A DNA stretch of 14,768 nucleotides, from contig CALBTQ010000072.1 in the NCBI GenBank assembly GCA_937967875.1, positions 1 to 14,768 of the forward strand, written 5' to 3'. The notes under the pieces were generated by a model, which saw only the letters and a list, made by a program, of their open reading frames with translations, ran no database searches and was not told where the DNA came from. Both the position numbers and the translations under genes were made by a program. Positions 7,876 to 14,602 of the stretch are shown here, piece after piece. The DNA comes from an uncultured Pseudomonadota bacterium. GTDB taxonomy: Bacteria > Lernaellota > Lernaellaia > Lernaellales > Lernaellaceae. Numbering within the stretch: the first letter of the stretch is position 1; every line of letters starts with the position of its first letter.

Positions 7876-8592
7876 ATGCCGCAATCGTTGCTTTACTTTC
7901 TCGAATTTTATGCCTTTGCGCTGATCTTCGAGTTGCCGATCCTCTTGTTGGCCGCGCGGGGCAGGGCGCCCTTGCCGCGCGTCGCGTTGGTTGGCGCGCT
8001 CGCCAATCTGCCGACCCATGGACTGCTTTGGCTTCTGGGTTCCCGTCTGATCCTTTCTCCCTTTTCGGTGATGTCCATCGGCGGGCCGCTCGCCGTATTG
8101 TTCGAGGCGGCCGTGTTTTGGCGGCTGCTGCGTCCGCTGGATTGGCGGCGCGTAACGATCGCCGTTTTCCTGGCCAACCTCGTCGGTATCGCCATGGTCG
8201 GCTTGTTTCAATATGCGTTGATCAACCTGGGCGCGCGTGACGTTATCGCCCGCTGGGCGATTTCATTTTCCTTCACCCTGGTCGTCGAAATGCCCCTCTA
8301 CGCCTTACTCGCCGGTATGAAAATCGACCTTCGCCGCGCCCTGCTTGCCGCCTTTGTTTGCACCGCCGTCACGCATCCCCTGTTGATTTTCGTCTGGCGC
8401 GGATTGTTCACCGAATACAACGCTTACATTGTCAGCGGCGAATTGCTCGTCGCGATGATCGAAAGCCTCATCTTCTATGCGCTCGCCCGGCCGATTCAAT
8501 TTTTCCACGCCGTCTCGGTCGCCTTTTTCGCCAACGCCTCCAGCTATTTCTGGGGGCACATGCTGCGCGTGACCCTGCGCCAGTTGTTGTGA
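7876..8592 (+). CDS. Polytopic membrane protein with exact-register internal duplication; candidate partner of the sorted protein
   Basis: A 238-residue, very hydrophobic protein with about eight predicted helices. It begins 3 bases after the preceding gene without a strong RBS of its own, so translational coupling is likely. The two halves align without gaps at an offset of 119 residues: E19-L-P21 with E138-M-P140, R35 with R154, T47-H48 with T166-H167, G69 with G188, E77 with E196, R86-P87 with R205-P206, A100-N101 with A219-N220. A hand count gives about 23 identities over 94 aligned positions. The second half fits a pattern I associate with widespread small membrane proteins of unknown function (T-H-P, G-E-x2-V-x3-E, A-N-A-x-S-x3-G). 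Conserved Glu and His in membrane helices could be catalytic, but the EExxxR motif of CPBP proteases and the GxSG of rhomboids are absent. Function unknown; a sorting or processing role is inferred only from its neighbour. Confidence 0.85.
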   Translation: MPQSLLYFLEFYAFALIFELPILLLAARGRAPLPRVALVGALANLPTHGLLWLLGSRLILSPFSVMSIGGPLAVLFEAAVFWRLLRPLDWRRVTIAVFLANLVGIAMVGLFQYALINLGARDVIARWAISFSFTLVVEMPLYALLAGMKIDLRRALLAAFVCTAVTHPLLIFVWRGLFTEYNAYIVSGELLVAMIESLIFYALARPIQFFHAVSVAFFANASSYFWGHMLRVTLRQLL

Positions 8593-8602
8593 TGCAATTC
8601 GC

Positions 8603-8631
8603 TTGACTTTTTCCGCAATTCTTAAAACAAT
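8603..8631 (+). promoter_or_regulatory. Candidate promoter with overlapping palindrome upstream of the aminotransferase
   Basis: TTGACT (8603-8608, five of six) and AACAAT (8626-8631, four of six) are 17 bases apart. The inverted repeat GCAATT-N8-AATTGC (8615-8634) covers the spacer end and the -10, a usual place for a repressor site. A further GCAATTC lies at 8594-8600. The leader to ATG 8704 would be about 65 bases. Confidence 0.38.
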
Positions 8632-8703
8632 TGCCTTTCTCTTTTCCGCAAAATTAGATGATACCGCGCCATCGGCGCCGGTGAAGCAACAAGGAGAATG
8701 ATT

Positions 8704-9948
8704 ATGGCCAAGTGTGCGATTAAAGGCGGAAATTCTGTGCGAACCAAGTCTTGGCCCGCGTGGCCGACTTACACCGAGCGCGAAAAGGAACTGTTGCTCA
8801 AGGTGTTGGAAAGCCGCAACTGGGGCGGATACCCCTCGCCGAACGTCTACGCGAAAAAATTCGGCGCCGCTTTCGCCGAGTACCACGACGCCAAATACGG
8901 CGTTTGCTGCGCCAACGGCACCGTCTCGCTCGAAATGTGCCTGCGCGCCGGCGGCCTCAAAGCGGGCGACGAAGTCATCGTCCCGCCTTACACCTGGATC
9001 GCCACCGCCGTCGCCGCGGTGACCCTCAACTGCGTGCCGGTCTTCGCCGACGTCACCGCCGCCAACTACACCATCGACCCGGACATCGTCGAATCGTTGA
9101 TCACCGACAAAACCCGGGCGATCATCTGCGTGCACCTGGGCAGCTCCATCGCCGACCTCGACCGCCTCAAGGACATCGCGCAAAAGCACGACCTCATTCT
9201 CGTCGAGGATTGCGCGCATATGCACGGCGGCAAATGGCGCGGCAAGGGCGTGGGCTCGCACGGCGACTTCGGCAGTTTCTCGATGCAGTCCAGCAAGCTG
9301 ATGACCAGCGGCGAGGGCGGCTTGGTCACCACCAACGACCACACCTTCAACCAGAAGCTGCTCAGCCTCGTCAACTGCGGCCGCAAAGGAGCGGGCTACG
9401 ACGATTTCGAAGGCAACCTACTCGGTTGGAATTACCGCATCGGCGAATTCCAGGCCGCTGTGCTGCTCGCGCAGCTCGAACGGTTGGAGGAAGCGACGAA
9501 ACATCGCGCCGCCAATGCCGCGTACCTCACCGAACAGCTCGACGCCATCGAAGGCATCGCCACCATTAAATACGACGAGCGCACCACGCAGCCGGCGCAT
9601 TACCAATACATTTTCAAATACGATCCGGCCGGCTTCAAAGGGCTGCACCGAGACAAGTTCCTCGAGGCGCTGGCCGCCGAGGGCATGTTCTTCGACGGCG
9701 ATTTCTACGAGCCGATTCCCGGTCGCGACATCGTCCCCCTGCGCGCCAGCGAGTACCCGATGCTCCGCGCGCGCTATGGCGACGAGTGCAACGCGGCCAA
9801 CGGCGGCGACTTCCCCGTTACGCGCAAGGCGACCTTCGACGAGGCCGTCTGGATGCATTACCCGTACCTCATGGGCGGCAAGGAAGACATCGACGACATC
9901 GTCGCGGCGATCCGCAAGATCCAGGACAACGTCGACGAACTGCTCTAA
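8704..9948 (+). CDS. DegT/DnrJ/EryC1/StrS family PLP-dependent aminotransferase
   Basis: A 414-residue cytosolic enzyme of fold-type I, full length for the family that aminates keto-sugars and keto-cyclitols. ATG 8704 is preferred to ATG 8698 because AAGGAGA (8691-8697) is spaced properly only for the former. Visible family features are NGTVSLEMCLRAGGLKAGDE, VIVPPYTWIATA, and VEDCAH with D169, which pairs with the pyridine nitrogen. The PLP lysine is K198 in FSMQSSKLMTSGEGG, and GWNYRIGEFQAAVLLAQLERL is also typical. The N-terminal pattern (MAKCAIKGGNSVRTKSWPAW, then NWGGY) resembles the branch containing L-glutamine:scyllo-inosose-type aminotransferases, but the substrate cannot be assigned. 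No nucleotide-sugar or cyclitol genes are adjacent, so it appears isolated from a pathway cluster here. A strong terminator follows. Confidence 0.93.
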   Translation: MAKCAIKGGNSVRTKSWPAWPTYTEREKELLLKVLESRNWGGYPSPNVYAKKFGAAFAEYHDAKYGVCCANGTVSLEMCLRAGGLKAGDEVIVPPYTWIATAVAAVTLNCVPVFADVTAANYTIDPDIVESLITDKTRAIICVHLGSSIADLDRLKDIAQKHDLILVEDCAHMHGGKWRGKGVGSHGDFGSFSMQSSKLMTSGEGGLVTTNDHTFNQKLLSLVNCGRKGAGYDDFEGNLLGWNYRIGEFQAAVLLAQLERLEEATKHRAANAAYLTEQLDAIEGIATIKYDERTTQPAHYQYIFKYDPAGFKGLHRDKFLEALAAEGMFFDGDFYEPIPGRDIVPLRASEYPMLRARYGDECNAANGGDFPVTRKATFDEAVWMHYPYLMGGKEDIDDIVAAIRKIQDNVDELL

Positions 9949-9962
9949 GATCTTGACCGACC

Positions 9963-10004
9963 GGCCCGCTTGTTCTTAACTGAACGGCGGGCCATATTTT
10001 TTTA
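9963..10004 (+). terminator. Rho-independent terminator after the aminotransferase gene
   Basis: GGCCCGC (9963-9969) pairs with GCGGGCC (9987-9993). An inner GTTC/GAAC pairing (9972-9975 with 9982-9985) extends the stem. ATATTTTTTTAA follows directly. It begins 14 bases after the aminotransferase stop and ends just before the RBS of the next gene, so it separates the two genes or acts as a partial attenuator. Confidence 0.88.
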
Positions 10005-10026
10005 ACCTCGAACGGGTGGGGAAATC

Positions 10027-11220
10027 ATGGATCCGAAACAGGCGGCAAACGATGTTTTTGCGCAGGTGGTGCAGTGGCGGCGGCATTTTCATCGACACCC
10101 CGAACTGGGATGGCGCGAGCATGAAACGCAAAAGTTCGTCATCGCCCGTCTGGAGGAAATGAACCTCGATCCTTGCCCGGCGGCGACCACCGGCGTGATT
10201 TGCGATATCGTCGGCGAGCGTCCCGGACCGACGATCGCCTTGCGCGCCGACCTGGACGCGCTGGCTGTGACCGAGGAAACCGGCCTGGAATTCGCATCGA
10301 CCAGGCTCGGCGTCATGCACGCCTGCGGCCACGACGCCCACACCGCAATGCTCCTGGGCGCGGCGCGGGTGTTGGCCGCCCATCGCGCCGAACTCGCCGG
10401 CACGATCCGCCTGCTCTTTCAACCCGCCGAGGAAACCGTGCCCGACGAGATCGTGCGCCCCGCGGAAACCGGCGCGCTCGCCATGGTCGAGGACGGCGCC
10501 ATGGACGACGTCGCGGCCGTGTACGGCATCCACATTTTTTCCTATCAGCCTGTCGGCACCATCGAAATAACCCCCGGACCGAATGCGGCCGGCTCGCGTC
10601 CGTTCGACATCCTCGTGCACGGGCGGGGCGGCCACGCCGGCCTGCCGCAAAACACCGTCGACGCCCTGGCCGTCGGCGCGCATCTCACCGTCGCCCTGCG
10701 CAGCGTCGTTTCGTTGGGTTTGGATCCTCTCGAACCGCGCGTGATCCACCTCGGCGAATTCCACTGCGGGCAATCGCGCACCGCCGTCGCCGAAACCGCC
10801 CGCCTGTCGGGGACCGTGCGCTTTCTCACCGAGGCGATGTATGCGGAGATCGAAACGCGCATGCAGCACGCGGTCGACGGCGTCGCCGCGGCTTTCGGCG
10901 CCCGGGCGGAGCTGATCTGGTCCGGCCATAAAAACAAGCCGGTGACCAACGACGCGCCGCTGGCCGCCGCGATCACGCCCTTGGCCGTGCAGGTCGTCGG
11001 CGCCGAGCGCGTGCACACCCGTCCGCCGATGATGGGCGCGGAGGATTTCTGGCACTATCTGGAAAAAGCGCCCGGCGTGTTCATCGGTCTGGGCGGCGGC
11101 AATCCCGACCGCGGCGCGGTCCACGGCCACCACAGTCCGCATTTCCAAATCGACGAAGCGGGCTTGCGCGACGGCGTCGAACTCTGGCTGCGCCTCGCCC
11201 TCGCCAACGGAGCAGATTAA
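10027..11220 (+). CDS. M20D-family amidohydrolase (hippurate / N-acyl-amino-acid hydrolase type)
   Basis: A 397-residue di-metal amidohydrolase of the M20D group, which cleaves N-acyl amino acids such as hippurate, IAA-amino acids or N-acetyl-diaminopimelate. The N-terminal HRHPELGWREHET is diagnostic. Metal and catalytic residues are visible: H98-A-C100-G-H102-D-A-H105; Q-P-A-E135-E136, where E135 should be the general base; H169 in YGIHIF; and H369 in HHSPHF. The dimerisation (lid) domain lies between, from about residue 180 to 290 (FDILVHGRGGHAGLPQ). Length is normal and all expected ligands are intact, so it should be active; the substrate is not determined by sequence. No signal peptide is seen. 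GGTGGGG precedes ATG 10027. The gap to the upstream gene holds a strong terminator and only a poor promoter-like match (TTGACC 9953-9958, TTAACT 9976-9981, inside the hairpin), so its transcription is unclear. Confidence 0.93.
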   Translation: MDPKQAANDVFAQVVQWRRHFHRHPELGWREHETQKFVIARLEEMNLDPCPAATTGVICDIVGERPGPTIALRADLDALAVTEETGLEFASTRLGVMHACGHDAHTAMLLGAARVLAAHRAELAGTIRLLFQPAEETVPDEIVRPAETGALAMVEDGAMDDVAAVYGIHIFSYQPVGTIEITPGPNAAGSRPFDILVHGRGGHAGLPQNTVDALAVGAHLTVALRSVVSLGLDPLEPRVIHLGEFHCGQSRTAVAETARLSGTVRFLTEAMYAEIETRMQHAVDGVAAAFGARAELIWSGHKNKPVTNDAPLAAAITPLAVQVVGAERVHTRPPMMGAEDFWHYLEKAPGVFIGLGGGNPDRGAVHGHHSPHFQIDEAGLRDGVELWLRLALANGAD

Positions 11221-11337
11221 CACCCTTTTGCTCCCGTATTTCGGCCTTCTTGTTTTTCTTGCCCGATTTGCGTTACGTTATCTCGAACCACATCGGGAAT
11301 CGTGCAGGCCGCCGATTATTCTATGGGAGATATTATT

Positions 11338-12618
11338 ATGAAACACGCTCTTTTCCGGCCGGCGGCGCTTTTGCTGTTGCTGGTGGTCTTTATCGTCGCC
11401 TGCGGCGATAACGATGACGATGATGACGATAATGACGCCGCCGGCGACGACGACACCGGGGACGATGACGCCGCCGCCGACGACGATGACGATACCGGCG
11501 ACGATGACGATGACGATGACGCAACGCCCTACGACGACAGCGAGTTGTGCGCGTTCATCGAACAGGTGATGGCCGCGACGCACATCCCCGGTTTGGCCGC
11601 CGGCATCGTCAAAGACGGCTCGCTGGTCTGGTCCAAGGGCTTCGGTTGGGCGCACATCGGCCAGCAGCGCCCGGTCACCGAGGACACGATCTTCATGCTC
11701 GCCTCCGTCTCGAAAACAGTGACGGCCGTGGCGCTCATGCAGGTTTGGGAAGACGGCTATTTCGAACTCGACGACAACGTCAACGATTATCTGGCCTTCC
11801 CGGCGGAGAATCCCAATCACGTCGGCGAGCCGATTTCCTTCCGCCAGTTGCTGACCCACACCGCGAGCATCCGCGACAACTGGCTGGTTATGGCTCCGCT
11901 TTATGTGCAAGGCGATTCGCCGCTTCCCCTCGGCGGATTCCTCGAAGACTACCTGGCGCCCGGCGGCGATTATTACTACGCCGCGTTGAACTACTTTCAG
12001 TACGCGCCGGGCGTCCAGTGGAATTATTCGAATATCGGCATAACCCTCGCGGCCTATCTGGTCGAGGCGCTGACCGGCACGCCCTTCGACCAATATTGCG
12101 ACGACAACATTTTCGAAACGCTGGGCATGATCGACACCTCGTGGTTCCTCGCCGGTCTGGACGAAGCCAAAATCGCCATGCCCTACGAGTACCTGCCGGC
12201 GCTCGACAACTACCGTCCCTACGGCCAGTACGGCTTCCCCGACTACCCGGACGGCCAGTTGCGCACGCCGCTCAAGCAGCTCGCCAAGTTCCAGATGGCC
12301 TTCATCGGCGACGGCGAGTGGGACGGGCGCCGCATCTTGGAAGCGGCCACCGTCGAGGAAATGCGCCGACTGCAAGTGCCGGACGTCGATTCCACCCAGG
12401 GATTGGTCTGGTATTACACATCGCAACTCGGGACCGACACGATTCTCCTGGGCCACAACGGCGGCGATGACGGCGTGGCAACCGAGATGTACTTCCGGGT
12501 CAGCGACGACCTCGGCTTCATCCTGCTGATGAACACCGATTGGACGACGCCGATCTACAACCAAGCGATGGAGATCGAAAGACGTCTACTCGCCGCCGGC
12601 GAGGAAATCACCAACTGA
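11338..12618 (+). CDS. Lipoprotein with class C beta-lactamase-like serine hydrolase domain
   Basis: A 426-residue lipoprotein. ATG 11338 follows GGGAGA (11325-11330) and starts a signal peptide ending in lipobox I-V-A-C22. Residues 24-61 are an Asp-rich stalk with a few Ala/Gly/Thr, placing the enzyme away from the membrane. From about residue 68 to the end is a Beta-lactamase (PF00144) domain with all three motifs: S123-V-S-K126 (nucleophile and base), Y230-S-N232, and H373-N-G375 in place of KTG. The H-x-G form and overall pattern suit esterases, D-aminopeptidases or penicillin-binding-protein-like hydrolases at least as well as true beta-lactamases, so antibiotic resistance should not be assumed. 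An in-frame ATG at 11302 would bury the signal peptide. The gene is convergent with the next lipoprotein gene; I see no U-tract terminator after it. Confidence 0.9.
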   Translation: MKHALFRPAALLLLLVVFIVACGDNDDDDDDNDAAGDDDTGDDDAAADDDDDTGDDDDDDDATPYDDSELCAFIEQVMAATHIPGLAAGIVKDGSLVWSKGFGWAHIGQQRPVTEDTIFMLASVSKTVTAVALMQVWEDGYFELDDNVNDYLAFPAENPNHVGEPISFRQLLTHTASIRDNWLVMAPLYVQGDSPLPLGGFLEDYLAPGGDYYYAALNYFQYAPGVQWNYSNIGITLAAYLVEALTGTPFDQYCDDNIFETLGMIDTSWFLAGLDEAKIAMPYEYLPALDNYRPYGQYGFPDYPDGQLRTPLKQLAKFQMAFIGDGEWDGRRILEAATVEEMRRLQVPDVDSTQGLVWYYTSQLGTDTILLGHNGGDDGVATEMYFRVSDDLGFILLMNTDWTTPIYNQAMEIERRLLAAGEEITN

Positions 12619-12685
12619 GTATTTTAATTTTCTCCGTCAGGGTGTTTACATTGTCAGCCCGTTAGGGAGAGTCGAGAAATTCCTT

Positions 12686-12734
12686 CAGCCCCGTCTGGGG
12701 CGATAGAGGGCAGCCCGACCCGTGAGCGTCGGGC
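12686..12734. repeat. Two adjacent hairpins in the convergent gap (intergenic repeat type)
   Basis: GCCCC-gtct-GGGGC (12688-12701) is followed by GCCCGAC-N8-GTCGGGC (12713-12734). Both stems are perfect. Neither is followed by a U-tract on the strand of a neighbouring gene: A5 follows on the + strand, and on the - strand the T5 precedes the stem. They do not look like ordinary terminators. Paired CCCCG..GGGG and GCCCGAC hairpins of this form recur between genes in many GC-rich bacteria, so a dispersed repeat is more likely. A similar AGCCCCG..GGGG..ATA motif lies near 6029. Confidence 0.5.
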
Positions 12735-12758
12735 AAAAACCGTCTCGCAAACCTGAAA

Positions 12759-14366
12759 TCACATCTCTTTGTCGATAAACTTGTGATACGCGGCCAGCCA
12801 GTATGCGGCCAGGAAGTCGTGCCCCGAATGAACCTTGGTCGGATCGTCGGAGCCGCATTCTTCGATGACGAATGGCGACCACTGGAACATGAAACCGGCC
12901 GGGCATAGGCCATCCACCCCGAACGGCTCCAGGGCCTGATACTGGAATCTTCCCAGGATCTCCTCGAGAAACGGGTACTGCGTCACCAGGTCGGTAAAAA
13001 AGACGGAAATCGGATCGAGAGTGTAGGTCGAAGGGTCTTTGGCCGGGAGGTAAAACTCCGCCAGCGGCGGATCCTGAAAAACGGTCAGGTCCTCTACGAG
13101 CTGGTCCTGATAGGCGGTTTCGCTCGGATCGTAATCGCCTTGCCCCATGAAGATCGCGTTGAACCAGGGATTGTGCGACAAACGCGTATAGGTATGGACC
13201 TCTTTCTCGAAAACTCCGGCCATAAACGCATAATCCGCGGGACTGTAATAGACGCGCCCCAGCCGCAGAATCGTGTACCAGATTCGATGCGTGAGGGCGT
13301 TCCCGAAATACGACGTGTAGCGGTTGAAAAACGTGATGTTGTTCAATTTGAACCACTGCCGCCGCTTGTCTTCGAGCAGCCTGCCCAGTTCCTGCTTATA
13401 CCTCTCGTACCCGGTGATATGGTAGCCGATGGTGATCCAAGCCAGTTGGAATCCCGGCAGAACATTCGGCCCGGCGTCGGTGGGCAGCCCGGCCTCGTCG
13501 ATGATCCACCAGTTATTGGCGAGCAGCTCGTCGAGCACCTCGGTCACATCGTCCCGGATCATCTCCCGCATCGGCTCGTCATCGACGAGATCGTAAGCCG
13601 TAACCATCCCGTAAAACCAGCCGGTGTACATATCGCGGCTTGTTTCCCCCATCCAGAAGTCGCCGGCATAGGCCCCGGCATCCACCTGGTGGCAACGGTC
13701 GGAGCCGTCGCACCAGCCGGCCGCGCCGTACATGTCGAGCATCGCCTGACTGCCCCAATAGCGCGCGATAAAGCCGGCGCGCCCGGTTACGTGCAGAAGG
13801 CCGTCAAGAGCCGCGATCTTTTCCACGACAATCTGCTTGGCGAGCGAATCTCCGGTCGTGTAATAGCGGTATGCTTCCGACGCCGCGTACTGCCCCGTCC
13901 ACTCGGTGCTGTCCCCGATGCCGTGGTATTGGGCGACCTCGGTTTGAGTTTCGTCCGTAAAAAACACGTGCGCACAGCAGCCGTGATCCGGTTGGTGCCA
14001 GGTGCGGTGCCAATCGTCGTACGCCATCGCTTTCAGACGTAAGGGGCCGGCCGTGCCGCTTTCGTCATAATCCTGCTCCTCGATATTCTCCTGCGGCCAA
14101 GGCGCTACATAGTCATCGGGCAGAATGGTGTCATCGTCGCCGGTATCGTCGTCGGTTCCCGTATCATCATCGTCGCCGGTGTCGTCGTCGGTTCCTGTAT
14201 CATCATCGTCGCCGGGCGTCGTGTCGTCGTCATCGCTGCTTCCTGTGTCGTTATCATCGTCAATTTGAGCGTCATCATTGTTGTCGTCATCATCATCGTC
14301 GCCGCAGGACACGAGGATGACGAAAAATATTGCCATAATAATCAAGAGCAAACGCGGGTGCAGCAT
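12759..14366 (-). CDS. Large lipoprotein with 60-residue Asp-rich stalk and a probable helical-toroid domain, function unknown
   Basis: A 535-residue lipoprotein. ATG 14366 follows GGGAG by seven bases and opens a signal peptide ending in lipobox L-V-S-C21. Residues 23-79 are almost wholly Asp with Thr/Gly spacers, including a 12-residue repeat (TGTDDDTGDDDD). The rest, from about residue 85, has regularly spaced amphipathic helices rich in W/Y (STEWTGQYAASEAYRYYTTG, TGWFYGMVTAYDLVDDEP, LAAYWLAAYHKFIDKEM). This looks like an (alpha/alpha)6 toroid, as found in many glycoside hydrolases, polysaccharide lyases and epimerases. Cys130-131 and Cys219/225 could form disulfides. I recognise no catalytic motif and cannot name the family. 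The gene is convergent with the serine-hydrolase lipoprotein; both share the lipobox-C-G-D(n) design. Confidence 0.82.
   Translation of the reverse strand: MLHPRLLLIIMAIFFVILVSCGDDDDDDNNDDAQIDDDNDTGSSDDDDTTPGDDDDTGTDDDTGDDDDTGTDDDTGDDDTILPDDYVAPWPQENIEEQDYDESGTAGPLRLKAMAYDDWHRTWHQPDHGCCAHVFFTDETQTEVAQYHGIGDSTEWTGQYAASEAYRYYTTGDSLAKQIVVEKIAALDGLLHVTGRAGFIARYWGSQAMLDMYGAAGWCDGSDRCHQVDAGAYAGDFWMGETSRDMYTGWFYGMVTAYDLVDDEPMREMIRDDVTEVLDELLANNWWIIDEAGLPTDAGPNVLPGFQLAWITIGYHITGYERYKQELGRLLEDKRRQWFKLNNITFFNRYTSYFGNALTHRIWYTILRLGRVYYSPADYAFMAGVFEKEVHTYTRLSHNPWFNAIFMGQGDYDPSETAYQDQLVEDLTVFQDPPLAEFYLPAKDPSTYTLDPISVFFTDLVTQYPFLEEILGRFQYQALEPFGVDGLCPAGFMFQWSPFVIEECGSDDPTKVHSGHDFLAAYWLAAYHKFIDKEM
14130..14300 (-). 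repeat. Asp-codon low-complexity tract with a 36-base tandem repeat
   Basis: The stretch encodes the Asp-rich stalk of the large lipoprotein. Bases 14141-14176 and 14177-14212 are tandem 36-base copies with two differences, encoding a 12-residue unit. Asp is written with both GAC and GAT. Such tracts expand and shrink by slippage and may be collapsed or stretched in short-read assembly. Confidence 0.85.
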
Positions 14367-14467
14367 CGGAGAACTCCCAATTTTTCAATTGGCTACTAAG
14401 CGATCATTGTATAATATTCCGGTAATAGGAAAAAGCTGATTTTTTCATGCTAGATAATTCCGGTAAG
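14367..14467. other. AT-rich leader region upstream of the large lipoprotein gene, no gene
   Basis: No coding signal is seen. The stretch is AT-rich and holds TATTAT on the - strand (14411-14416), a possible -10 for the lipoprotein gene, but without a convincing -35. The 10-base word ATTCCGGTAA occurs twice (14416-14425 and 14457-14466), 41 bases apart. Together with the two repeat copies that follow, the gene-free stretch runs from 14367 to the adapter. Confidence 0.35.
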
Positions 14468-14582
14468 AAAGGTCCGGAAGGATATTTGCTGGTCCTGGAT
14501 GCCCGCCTTCGCGGGCATGACAATTCTTTCCGTCATCCTCGGGCTCGACCCGGGGATCCAGGATTCCTTTAACGCCGCGTGA
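14468..14582. repeat. Cloverleaf-forming intergenic repeat, copy 1
   Basis: First of two 115-base copies 135 bases apart with only two differences. The core forms an outer stem TCCTGGA (14493-14499) / TCCAGGA (14557-14563) around three hairpins: TGCCCGC-CTTC-GCGGGCA (14500-14517), TGAC-N10-GTCA (14518-14535) and CCTCGGG-CTCGA-CCCGGGG (14537-14555). A CCGCG/CGCGG hairpin (14575-14589) follows. The words 'GATGCCCGCCTTCGCGGGC' and 'GTCATCCTCGGGC..GACCCGGGGATCCA' belong to a dispersed palindromic element found between genes in many proteobacteria and often mis-annotated as a short protein containing CHAREGGHP on the other strand. Confidence 0.85.
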
Positions 14583-14602
14583 AGCGCGGTCTTCCTTTAT
14601 GA

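Noticed and set aside
8305..9342. 345-codon - strand open frame spanning the end of the duplicated membrane protein and the aminotransferase start
   Set aside because: It crosses two well-supported + strand genes and an intergenic promoter region, and has no recognisable domain.
9976..11223. 415-codon open frame antisense to the M20D amidohydrolase
   Set aside because: The + strand protein carries every M20D metal ligand; the antisense product has no domain, signal or RBS.
11278..12564. 428-codon open frame antisense to the beta-lactamase-like gene
   Set aside because: Its Val/Ile-rich end is the complement of the Asp-codon tract (GAC/GAT read backwards as GTC/ATC). The sense strand has lipobox, SxxK, YxN and HxG motifs.
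11338..12618. Calling the serine hydrolase an antibiotic-resistance beta-lactamase
   Set aside because: The third motif is H-N-G rather than KTG and the protein is a stalked lipoprotein; related esterases and peptidases fit equally well.
12713..12734. Hairpin considered as a terminator for either convergent lipoprotein gene
   Set aside because: The stem is perfect, but the A/T tract lies on the wrong side for both strands; kept as a repeat-type hairpin only.
14130..14300. Possible CRISPR-like or minisatellite array
   Set aside because: The periodicity is the in-frame Asp-rich stalk (36-base coding unit, no spacers). The same applies to 2550-2666, 7702-7752 and 11407-11520.
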